From Nymphaea colorata (lineage: Eukaryota > Streptophyta > Magnoliopsida > Nymphaeales > Nymphaeaceae): a stretch of 64,000 bases of DNA. Numbering within the stretch: position 1 is the stretch's first letter; each line of letters starts with the position of its first letter. Below are positions 10,032 to 19,866 of this stretch, one piece after another. The stretch covers positions 5,932,334-5,996,333 of the forward strand of contig NC_045147.1 of the NCBI RefSeq assembly GCF_008831285.2, in the 5' to 3' direction. The translations under genes and the position numbers were made by a program. The notes beneath the pieces were generated by a model. The model was not told where the DNA came from. It did not search any database and saw only the letters and a program-made list of their open reading frames with translations.

Positions 10032-11690
10032 ATGTTCATTGTCGAATCGTTGATTTTTTGGATGAATTTTTGTGTGATCTTCCCTTTCGGATGTTCCCTT
10101 TCTTCGGCTGCATGATTTTTCAAAAAAAAAAAATTGGTGTGGGCGACGGCTTCCGTTGCAGCCGCATGAGGACACATACGGCCGGATCGACGGGCTACGG
10201 TCGCCGGAAGGCGACAGTCGGCGGCCACCCACGCAGTTGGGTGGCCTGCCGGTGGCTCCCTAGTGTCTGTTGCAGCCAATTAAAGAAAAGGGGACGGCAG
10301 GGAGGGGCGACGGCAAGGAGGACCGACGGCCTTCGAAGGGCGACTGTTGGCAACCTAGGTGTCGCCGGACAGGCCCATGCGACCCACCGGCGCCCACCCA
10401 ACGTCTAAGGAGGCTCGCCGGTGCCGTTTCAACCACACACAAAAGAGAAAGGGGCAGACTTGAATCGGGAAGAAAACCGGTCGATTCCGATCGGTTTTCG
10501 ATGGGCGATGACTGGCCGTCTTGGAGTCACCAGCCGGTGGCCACCCATGAAGTTGGGTGGCCTGCCGGTGGAAGACCACCGCCCGCCTGCCGTTCGGCAG
10601 GCGAGCGGTGGAGGCGACACCCGCGACCGCTTGCGCGGTCGAGCGAGCGAGTAGGATAGGGTCGGGTCCGACCCGTATCTGTAGGGTTTGTTTTTGAAAC
10701 AAAACCGGTTCATTAAGTTTACAACCGATTCAACTGGATTCAGAACCGGTTCATACCTTTTGAAACAAATTCAGACCCTTTTCAGACCGGTTCAGTTGTT
10801 TTTTAGACCGGTTCAATTGATTTTCAAACTGGTTCATGCTTTTCAAAACCGATTCAGTTGATTTTTAGACCTATTCAGGGCTTTTCAGACCAGTTCATTC
10901 AGTTTTAGAACTGATTTTAGCCATTTTTCAACCAGTTCAATGGGTTTTGGAACCGATTTAGTTTATTTTTGACCGGTTCGTCCAATTTTTAAATCGGTTC
11001 AGCCTTATTTAGGGGCATGTGGGTGATTTAGTTGCGGTTTAAGAACGATACGAGCCATTTTAAGGCCGATTCAGTAGTTTTTGACCCACTTAAACACAAT
11101 TTTGGAACTGGTTTATAAAATTTTAGACTATTTTGGACCTATTTCATTGAATCATTTGGTTTTTGATTCAATGTAAGGCAATTTTGTATGTGAATTTTAA
11201 TATATGTATCATGTTTTGCATGTTATTAAAATTGTGGGTGTGGCTTAGATGAATATTTGGACTATGAATTTAATATTTGGTCATGTCTATTGTTCGAAAT
11301 GAGTAGGTTTGTACTTTATGTCGCCAAAGTGACATCTGTTGTACGAATTTGCCTCTTTCGAACATTAGATGATAGTATACTTAATCCATACAGGTAATGA
11401 TCAACGCAAAGGAGGATTGTTGCTTGGTCAGGTTTAAGTATACAGTGCAATGAAATATATGATAATTTTTTAGGTTTTCATATAAATAATGAGTCAATCT
11501 AAAGATAGGCTCATTATTTGACATGGCTAATTAACTATATTCATTGTCGACCAAGAATACCACTTATAGTTAATATTTCAATCCAAAGATTGGATATTAA
11601 TGTTGCACCGGTACCTTGTGATGGGATTTAGGCCACTGTATTTAAATTTATTTATATTTTTTATTTCATCTTTGTACATGTATTGATTGT
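10032..11690 (+). other. Cop-2 leader / degenerate 5' internal region
   Basis: Long stretch between the primer site and the first recognisable gag motif. A GC-rich part (about 10140-10680) contains two similar hairpin-forming units (arms GGCCACCCA / TGGGTGGCC at about 10217-10242 and 10538-10563). An AT-rich part (about 10690-11090) is built of loosely spaced GACCGGTTCA-like units. Open frames of 60-142 codons in the GC-rich part are short and without motifs, so I do not call them genes. Confidence 0.6.
10690..11090 (+). repeat. degenerate AACCGGTTCA-type tandem motif array
   Basis: At least ten variants of (A/G)ACCGGTTCA recur every 20-40 bases, separated by T-rich spacers. Examples are accggttcatt near 10702, gaaccggttcat near 10743, gaccggttcagt near 10785, gaccggttcaat near 10806 and gaccggttcgt near 10972. 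The array lies in the leader of Cop-2. Confidence 0.7.
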
Positions 11691-11698
11691 GAGCATGT

Positions 11699-12115
11699 TT
11701 GTTTTTTTTTTTTGTTCTTTGTATAGCGAGTTCTGCTTCTTTGATATTTGCAAATTTGAATACTATTCCTGAGTTAAATGATTCGAATTTTATAAGTAAG
11801 AAAAGAAAGACTGTTAAGGAAGTTGCAGTTGACTGGTCATCCATTAAAAAACAAAAGAAACATAAGGAATGTCAATCAAACAGATTATTTTGCAAGGGTG
11901 AAGGTCATATGAAGAAGGATCGTACTAAGTATCATGCATGACATGAAAGGAAAGGTACACTTCTCACTTTGGTTTGATCTGAGGTTAATTTAACTTCAGT
12001 ACCCAAGAACACTTGGTAGGTAGATTCAAGTGCTACTACTCACATAAGTGTCTCTATGCAAGACTGCTTAAATTGTCGAACGCCAAATGATGCTGAAAGA
12101 TTCATCTATATGGGC
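11699..12115 (+). pseudogene. Cop-2 gag C-terminus and protease start
   Basis: The frame to 11941 includes a basic stretch and the zinc-knuckle remnant CKGEGHMKKDRTKYHA, in which the first Cys of CxxC is read as F and the last Cys is replaced by Arg. After stops, a W-VDSSATTHIS segment (about 12010-12060) is the aspartic protease active site, with the usual D-S-G-A motif decayed to D-S-S-A. The coding sequence is cut at 12115 by the insertion of Cop-3 and resumes at 19867, so that YMG joins NGKKVKV. Confidence 0.75.
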
Positions 12116-12414
12116 TGTTAGAATAACTTGTAATAGGGAACCGGGTCCAGATATGGACCTGGTCCCATGGGTGCGGATACTGAGGCTGGCTCGGTACCCT
12201 AGGCGGGGCTCTCCACCTCTCTCTCTTATAATCTCCACCTATTGTAAATTTGTTGATTAAGTGGATATAATTTTCTCTCTCCTAGGGTTGCGGTTTTGCC
12301 CCTAGGTTAGAGCTTCTGTGTGGTTTTTCACCTCTTCTTGAGGTTTTCCACATACATCGTGTGTTTCTTCTCTGTTTGTCTCTTCCGTTGCATATTTCTA
12401 CATGGTATCAGAGC
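12116..12414 (+). repeat. Cop-3 LTR 1 (5')
   Basis: Starts TGTTAGAATAACTTG and ends TTTCTACA, directly followed by the primer site TGGTATCAGAGCC (12415-12427). It contains two inverted repeats: arms ACCGGGTCC / GGACCTGGT (12140-12163), and an imperfect one around ACTGAGGCTGGCTCGGT (about 12179-12195). Confidence 0.9.
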
Positions 12415-12734
12415 CAGCGCGTGTGGGATTTGCTCTGTGATCGTGTGTTTCCGCCGCTGCTGGTGTTTCTATTAGAAGCTGCCGTCGTTGTTCCGTCGCT
12501 GCTTCTCCTTGCGCAGCCATCGTCGTCGCCTGTTCTAGCGCCACTGCCGTCGTTTGTTCCAGCGTCACCGTCGCCGTCGCCATCACCGCCAGCGATTCTC
12601 CACCACCGCCGTCGCCGTCAAGTTTTTCCCGCCGCCGCCAGTGATTCTTCCGCCTCCGCCGCCTCTTGTTTGTTGTCTCCGGTACTGGTGCAGCGTCTCC
12701 TTGTGTTGGGTATTGCGTCTCTTTGGTGCTTGTG

Positions 12735-15700
12735 ATGGCAGAAGAGATGACTCCCAAGATAGATGTTGCCTTTGACACGGGCAGTAATACTAAGAGCGAG
12801 AACTTGCCTGTTCAAATCACCTCCATCTGGCTGAACAAAGACAACTATCTCTCTTGGTCTGCTACCCTAGAAATCGGGATAACCAGCCGCGGTCGCCTGT
12901 CCTATATTACTGGGGAGAAACCTGCGCCTTCTAAAACGGATCCGCGATGAGCGACTTGGGCATTGGAAGATAGTCAAGTTAAAGTATGGATCATTAGTTC
13001 TGTGTCCGCCGATATTCAGCCTCTGACCTTGCGTAAGTCGACTGCATATGACATGTGGATTGTGCTTGCGCGGATGTATGGCCGTAAGAAGAGAGTATTG
13101 CATACGTACCAAATCAAACGTAGCATCTTCTCTCTTACACAGGGTGACTTGTTTGTAGCATCTTTCTTTGTAGCCCTGAAGACTAAATGGGAGGAACTAG
13201 ACTACCATGTGAATGATGATTGGCATTGTGGTTCTGATCATGCCTTGTACTGGAAAAAAGAATGGATGGACCGAACTTTTAATTTCCTTGGAGGCTTACG
13301 TGATGAATTTGAATCCATTAGGAGCCAAATTCTCAATTGTGATGAGATCCCTGGGATTGAGGAGGTGTATGCCTGGGTGGAATCCTAGGAGCAGCGTCGC
13401 CAAGTTATGCATATTGACTCCTGCCATGGGAGTTGCCCCTCAACATTTGTTAGCCGTGCCTCAGGGACTGGACAGCGTCCTGTTCGACGTTGTAGTCATT
13501 GTAACAAGTTGGGGCATTCTGTGGATTTCTGTTGGGATATTCATCCTGAGAAGAGACTTGTTCGTGGTCATCCTCCTTCTAGTCGGTGGGGTTCTTCTGT
13601 GCCTGACTCTAGTCAGGGTAGTTCGTCAACTGTTGAAAAATCAAAGCTTTCCTCCGATCAAATCAAGGAATTGCAAGCTTATATCAGCCGGCTATCTACT
13701 ACGCAAGAAGGAACTTCCACGTCCGAGGGAGCTAAGTTAGCTCAAGGTCTTGTTGCCACAAGCGATCAAGGTAATTCCTCACTTGGTGATTGGATTGTTG
13801 ATAGTGGGGCTACGCATCATATGACAGGGGATCCTAAGCTGTTTCAAGAATACAAATTGTCCTCAGGGCAGCAACGCATGTCTATGGCTGACGGGTCTTC
13901 TATTTCTGTGGCTGGAAAATGGAGTTTGTCCTTGTTGAATAAATATCATCTTCATAATGCTCTTCATGTTCCCAATATTCCTGTGAACTTGTTATCTGTC
14001 AGCAGTATTATCAGAGAACTCAATTGTAATATCATCTTTTCTGTTGATCATTGTTCCCTGCAGGATTTGGTGACGGGAAAGAAGATTGGGATTGGTTCGG
14101 TTATTGATGGACTCTACAGACTGCCCGTGCAAGTTGCGTCTGCCTTGATATCAGCCACTAGTGGACAGTTGTCAGGCGTAGAAGACGGATCTACCATTAT
14201 GCGATGGCACTAGCGTTTTGGGCATCTCCCCTTCCAGTTGATCAAGAAGTTGTTTCCAAGGCTTTTTACTTCTGTTTCTAGTGACTCTTTCACATGTGAA
14301 GTTTGTCAGTTGGCTAAACATGTCAGGGCTTCGTACCATATTTTTTTCAATAAAACCACTCGTCTGTTTGCTTTGGTTCACTCTGATGTTTGGGGTCCTT
14401 CGGGTACCCACTTGTCGTGGTTTTCATTAATTTATGACTCTTATTGATGACTACTCCCGTTGTACGTTCGTGTACCTGTTGAAAGAACATAGTGAAGTTC
14501 CTATCATTGTCAAAAATTTTGTTGCATTTGTTGAGACCCAATTTCAGACATCTGTTCAGGCTTTTCGCACTAATAATGCTCGAGAGTATGTCTCCCAATC
14601 CCTAGATGACTTCTTGAGGAGCAAGAGTATTGTTCATGAGACGTCCTGTAGTTACACACCTCCCCAAAATGGCGTGGCTGAACAAAAAAATCGCTATTTA
14701 TTAGATGTCACCCAGGCTATTATGTTTCATAGACACGTTCCTAAGCGCTACTGGGGTGATGCTCTTCTCACTAGTGCCCACCTTATTAATCGTATGCCTA
14801 CTCGTGTGTTGAATGGCCGTTCCCCTTATTCTGTGCTCATGCCCACTCATAACCCTTGGCTTCTTACTCCTCGGGTGTTTGGGTGTACTTGTTTTGTCCA
14901 TGACCACAGTCCTGCCCTCAAGAAGCTTGACCCTCGGTCAATCAAAGTTGTCTTCTTGGGGTATTCCTCCACTCAGAAGGGATACAAATGTATTGATCCT
15001 GTCACTTCCAAAATTTATGTTTTCCGGGATGTTACCTTTCATGAACATAAGGTGTACTTTCCTGTGAATCCTCTTCAGGGGGAGTGTATAGGCAACAGTG
15101 TGGAAGAGTATTCTTCAAACCAGTTGATTCAGTTTATAGATTTCTTAAACTACAAGGTTAGTCATAGTGTGGCAGACACAGTCAGAGGTGATAGAGACAG
15201 TCATGTGGAAGGGGGCTCTGGGGATGAACAGCCCACTGCCCGTGATCATTTGTTTGGCCAGGTGTACACCAGGAAGAAGAAAGATGTGCTTGAAGATGTT
15301 GATGCAACCAATCCCAATCCTATGAGTTCCCCGAATGAACCAAGTCCACTAAATGAAGATCTTCCCATAGCCTTGCGTAAGGGAACCAGGTCATGTACTT
15401 CTCACCCCATTCATAGATTTGTTTCATATGCAAAACTCATCAAGGATTACAAATGTTTTATTACTTCCTTGTTTATGTCTGTGATTCCCAGGTGTGTGGA
15501 AGATGCTAAAGAGGATCCTAAAAGGCTAAAGGCCATGACAGATGAGATAGATGCCTTGGCAAAGAACAACACTTGGGAAGTGGTTGATATTCCCAAGGGG
15601 ACTCACTTAGTTGGTTCCAAGTGGGTGTTTAATGTGAAGTACAAACCTGATGGTACTGTGGAACGGTATAAAGCTCGCTTGGTGGCAAAAGAGTTCAGTC

Positions 15701-17031
15701 AAAAATATGAAATTGATTATCTTGAGACTTTTGCTCTTGTTGCTAAACTGAAGACAGTGAGGGTCATCTTAGCACTAGCAGTGCAAAAGAAGTGGAGCAT
15801 GGACCAGCTTGATGTCAAGAATGCATTCCAGAACGGCCATCTAGAGGAAGAGGTCTATATGAGTATGCCCCCTGGGTATGCCCAAAGCGGAAAATGTTGT
15901 CATCTCAAGAAAGCCTTGTATGGACTAAAGCAATCTCCTAGAGCATGGTTTGAAAGACTGAGGGTAGTAATGAAGACTAATGGATACAAACAGGGAAACA
16001 GTGATCACACCATATTCATTAAGCAGAGAAATGGTCTGGTGAGCCTTCTTCTTGTATATGTTGATGATATGATTGTCACAGGTGACGACGAAGAAGAGAA
16101 AAGGAAGATGAAGGAGAGGTTCGCTGTTGAATTTGATCTTAAAGATCTGGGTAAATTAAGGTACTTTCTGGGAATAGAGATTGCTCGATCAGAGACAAGA
16201 CTTGTTATGAGCTAAAGAAAGTACACTCTGAATCTTCTAAAGGAGATGGGTAAACTGGGATGCAGGTCCTTTCTAACCCCAATGGAGTCTGGTACAAAGA
16301 TAAGTATCAAAACTGGTGATATCCTGGATGGGGAAGGTAAAGGACGATATCAGAGGCTGGTTGGTAAGCTCATTTATCTTACTCTTACTCGCCCTGATAT
16401 TACTTATGTTATAAATGTGTTGAGTCAGTTTATGCATGCTCCTACTAATTGTCACTGGAAAAGTGCAAAAAGAGTGTTGGGGTACCTGAAGAATGACCCA
16501 GGGAAAGGGTTACTGTATACTCAGCAGGACCAACTGAATATTGAAGGATACTCTGATGCTGATTGGGCAGGGTGCACAGATACTAGAAGGTCTACCACAG
16601 GGTACTGTATCTTCCTAGGGGGTAACCTGGTGGTATAGAGGAGTAAAAGGTAGGAAGTCTGCTCTAGATCCAGCGCTGAGGCAGAATACAGGGCAGTTGC
16701 CATGGGGGTTACAGAAATGTTATGGCTAAAGATTCCTCTAGCAGATATTGGGGTTGAAATGAAAGAGAAGATGAAGATGTATTGTGACAACAAGTTTGAG
16801 ATCAACCTAGCTAATAATCCTGTTCTTCACGACAGAACCAAACATGTGGAGATAGATCGCCATTTCATACAGGAACGCATAGATTCAAATTAATTGATCC
16901 TACCTTATATGAAGTCTGAAGACCAAGTTGTAGATGTCTTAACTAAAGTCCTATGTACATCTCAATTTGAAAAGAATGTTAGCAAGCTTGGCATGTTTGA
17001 CATGTATGCCAAGCTTGAGGGGGAGTGTTAG
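12735..17031 (+). pseudogene. Cop-3 gag-pol polyprotein, disabled
   Basis: Starts at ATG 12735 (MAEEMTPKID). In order: gag with LNKDNYLSW and a W-rich core; zinc knuckle CSHCNKLGHSVDFC (about 13488-13530); protease DWIVDSGATHHM (about 13789-13824); GAG-pre-integrase; integrase with HSDVWGP and a degraded FRTNNAREYVS (normally TDN); RT with KWVFNVKYK, LDVKNAF and YVDDMIV (about 16057-16077); RNase H with YSDADWAG and CDNKFEINLANN. The frame is broken by stops at 12948, 13386 and 14211, by a 2-bp deletion near 14405 relative to the sister copy Cop-7, and by stops near 16213, 16636, 16651 and 16891. The terminal codons (LEGEC, stop) run into LTR 2, as they also do in Cop-7. Confidence 0.9.
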
Positions 17032-17274
17032 AATATCTTGTAATAGGTGATCATACCGAGGCTGGCTCAGTACCCTAGGGCTCTCTACCTCTCTCTCTTA
17101 TAATCTCCACTTATTGTAAATCTGTTGATTAAGTGGAATTAATTTTCTCTCTCCTAGGGTTACGGTTTTGCCCCTAGGTTAGAGCTTCTCTATGGTTTTT
17201 CACTTCTTCTTGAGGTTCTCCACGTACATCGTGTGTTTCTTCTCTGTTTCTCTCTTAAGTTGCATATTTCTACA
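17026..17274 (+). repeat. Cop-3 LTR 2 (middle)
   Basis: 249-bp copy of the same LTR, preceded by the polypurine tract AAGCTTGAGGGGGAG (17011-17025). It lacks about 45 bases that include the ACCGGGTCC inverted repeat present in LTRs 1 and 3. The sequence after it (gactc) does not match the TSD of the outer LTRs. Confidence 0.88.
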
Positions 17275-18480
17275 GACTCATTGACTCAAAAGGAGTATAT
17301 CAGTGCGGATGTGACATTCTTTGAGTCTCAGCCTTATTATAGTTCCTCACCTAACTCTACTGAGATGTCATTATCATCTTACCCACTACCTATTCCTCAT
17401 ATTCCTTTGGAGTCATTCCCTTAAAAGTCTCCTTCTAGGGATTCTCCCGTTGTAGTGTCCAAGTTTCGTGATCTTCCCCTGGTCTACACACGTCGACAGG
17501 ACCCTTCTCATGATCCTTCCCCAACTGCTTCTCAGGAGGTAAGTACATCTGAAGTGAGTATACCTAGTCCATCTGATCTCTGTCAGGACTTACCTATTGC
17601 TCTTCGTAAAGGCAAGCGACAATGTACTCTGCATCCTATATTTCATTTTGTTTCTACTGACGGTGCTGGTAAAAATATGCAACAATTTATTCAAGCTCTG
17701 GCGGCCCATGCAATTCCTACTTGTCACCAACATGCCTTATTAGATACCCAATGGAGACAAGCTATGCAAGAAGAGATGGATGCATTAGTTCAGCGAAACA
17801 CTAGGGAACTTGTTGATCCTCCTCCTGGTTGTGACATTGTTGGCTCCAAGTGGGTATTCATAGTGAAATATAATTCTGATGGTTCTATGAAAATATACAA
17901 AGCTCGGTTGGTTGCTAAGGGCTACACGTAGACTTACAGGATTGATTTCTTCGAGACTTTCTCTCCTGTTGCTCAGTTGGGGACCATTCGTCTTATCATC
18001 TCTATGGCTGTATACCATGACTAGCACATGTATCAGCTTGATGTCAAAAATATTTTTTTGTACGGTGATCTCGATGAGACTGTCTATATCTACCCACGTC
18101 TCAACAAGTGGCTGATCTATTTACCAAGGGTCTTACGGGGCAACATTTCTGGGAATTGAAGAACAAGTTGTACATGGTCAAACCTCATGCACAATTTGAG
18201 AGGGGCTGTTAAGATATGGTTTGGATATGGGCCGGGTCAAGTCAGATCCGACCCACTTTCTCCACACGCCACTTATAATGTGAGCGGTGGCATACTTGTA
18301 GTTTTTCTTATTGTTTTGTGTAATTTATTTGTAACACAAAATTGTAATTTGTATAAGTTAATGGGAGGGGGCAGACGTGAAGTCTAAGGCCCTTATTCCT
18401 CTCTCTCTCTCACGTGCAGCTTGTTGACAATGACAGGTAATCCAGCGGTTCAGTACTAGGGTTGTCAAAATACCTATTCT
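17275..18480 (+). pseudogene. fragment of another copia element (Cop-6-like family)
   Basis: Directly abuts Cop-3 LTR 2. It contains an integrase C-terminal region (DLPIALRKGKRQC), RT start ([27 protein letters not shown]) and then jumps from DETVYI straight to QQVADLFTKGLTGQHF. Most of RT and all of RNase H up to the last 40 residues are therefore deleted. A new LTR starts TGTTAAGATATGG at about 18208, after a GAGAGGGGC polypurine-like tract; its 3' end is not clear. Stops interrupt the frame near 17424, 17931 and 18022. It is related to but distinct from Cop-6, which has the same DLFTKGLTGQHF terminus. Confidence 0.78.
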
Positions 18481-19517
18481 CCACTTGCTACCGCTGTTGG
18501 ATGGAAAGGGTGATGATAAAAGAGTTTTTAACTAGTGAAAGAGGGATGTATTGTAGAAAATAATTTGTGGTGCTTGAAGGGAACCTCTGTTGGAAAGAAC
18601 CAAAGCTTTGATACTAGTTTGTTAGGGTATTGAGCAGGGAAAGAGAGAAGAAAGAACAATTTTAAGATAGAGGAGGTTACAAGAAGAGATGATTACAAAT
18701 GAGGATAAGAGGACTGCTGTGTCACAACTGGGGAGGCTCTAATCCTATTTATATAGTGATTAGGATCATTGTAGATGTGATTAATTGCTACATAGGTGAA
18801 AGATTAACATTAACATGAGTTGGTTGTTTACAATTCAACTTTTAAAACTGTTGATCTGGATATCAAATTTTTAATAGGGGGGGGTGGGGGAGGAGGTGTT
18901 GTGGTGGGAGGTCATTGGTCTAAAAGGAGCAAACGAAGGACAACCAAATGGTACATAATCAATAGACATTCTAAACTGAATTGGGAGAGTAAACCTCACC
19001 AAACCAAAAGAGAAACAGAAAAAATTTTAAACAGCATTACATAAAGCGATATAGTGCACCAAGCAGGTTATGTAGGGGAAAATGTCATCCTTCCATAGGG
19101 GCGATATGTTGTCATGCTTTTGTAACAAATTGAAGGAGACGAAAGAGAATACGTTCTTGGATATAAAAGTTGAATGCTATGTCACATGGGTACGGGTACG
19201 GGTGCCGGTACTGGTACGGGTACGAACCATTTTCAAAAAATATGGGTACAGGGGTACGGCCGCACATACACACATATATATATGTCAAAAAATGCAGAAA
19301 AATATATTTGCACATATCTATATCAAAAATTACAAACAAACAGAATAACATATCATCATATTCATAAATCATAATTCAAAATACATTCAAAATAGATGAA
19401 TCCTCTCATGAAACGATATATCACAGGCTCACAGCAATAACTAGGGAAGACGCAGTTAACAGGGATCATGTAGTGCAAAATCATATACAATAAAGATGTA
19501 TTGTTGGCAAATTTGTT
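18481..19517. other. unassigned spacer between Cop-3 LTRs
   Basis: About 1 kb without a recognised protein or element. It holds a G-rich run (about 18877-18918) and a TACGGG-type hexamer array at about 19186-19257. It may be genomic sequence carried along in the rearrangement that produced three LTRs. Confidence 0.5.
19186..19257 (+). repeat. TACGGG hexamer array
   Basis: Short imperfect tandem array of GGGTAC/TACGGG units with variants such as TGCCGG and TACTGG. Confidence 0.7.
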
Positions 19518-19574
19518 TAAAAGAATGTTAGCAAGCTTGGCATGTTCGACATGTATGCCAAGCTTGAGGGGGAG

Positions 19575-19861
19575 TGTTAAAATAACTTGTAATAGGGAAC
19601 CGGGTCCGGATATGGACCCGGTCCCCATGGACACGGATACCGAGGCTGGCTCGGTACCCTAGGCAGGCTCTCTACCTCTCTCTCTTATAATCTCCACCTA
19701 TTGTAAATTTGTTGATTAAGTTGATATAATTTTCTCTCTCCTAGGGTTGCGGTTTTGCCCCTAGGTTAGAGCTTTTCCATGGTTTTTCACCTCTTTTTAA
19801 GGTTTTCCACGTACATCGTGTGTTTCTTCTCTGTTTCTCTCTTCCGTTACATATTTCTACA
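19575..19861 (+). repeat. Cop-3 LTR 3 (3')
   Basis: 287-bp LTR starting TGTTAAAATAACTTG and ending TTTCTACA. It is preceded by a second copy of the Cop-3 3' internal end (about 19520-19574) including AAGCTTGAGGGGGAG. It contains an inverted repeat with 9-bp arms ACCGGGTCC / GGACCCGGT (19599-19622) and one with arms TACCGAG / CTCGGTA. It is followed by the TSD taggc. Confidence 0.9.
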
Positions 19862-19866
19862 TAGGC

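Larger units (their letters stand above)
12116..19861 (+). mobile_element. nested Ty1/copia element Cop-3 with three LTRs
   Basis: Inserted in the Cop-2 protease region with target-site duplication tgggc (12111-12115) / taggc (19862-19866), one mismatch. Removing the insert restores the Cop-2 reading frame. LTRs of one family lie at 12116-12414, 17026-17274 and 19575-19861. Gag-pol runs between the first and second. Between the second and third lie a fragment of a different copia (17275 to about 18480), about 1 kb of unassigned sequence, and a second copy of the element's own 3' end with its polypurine tract (about 19520-19574). The outer LTRs carry the TSD, so the middle LTR belongs to a later rearrangement or a composite template. 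Confidence 0.88.

Noticed and set aside
10195-10713. Overlapping open frames of 60-142 codons on both strands in the Cop-2 leader
   Set aside because: GC-rich leader with repeats. Frames overlap on both strands, have no conserved motif, and lie between primer site and gag.
10690-11090. Regularly repeated motif considered as a CRISPR-like array
   Set aside because: Repeat units are short and degenerate with variable spacing, and this is plant nuclear DNA within a retrotransposon.
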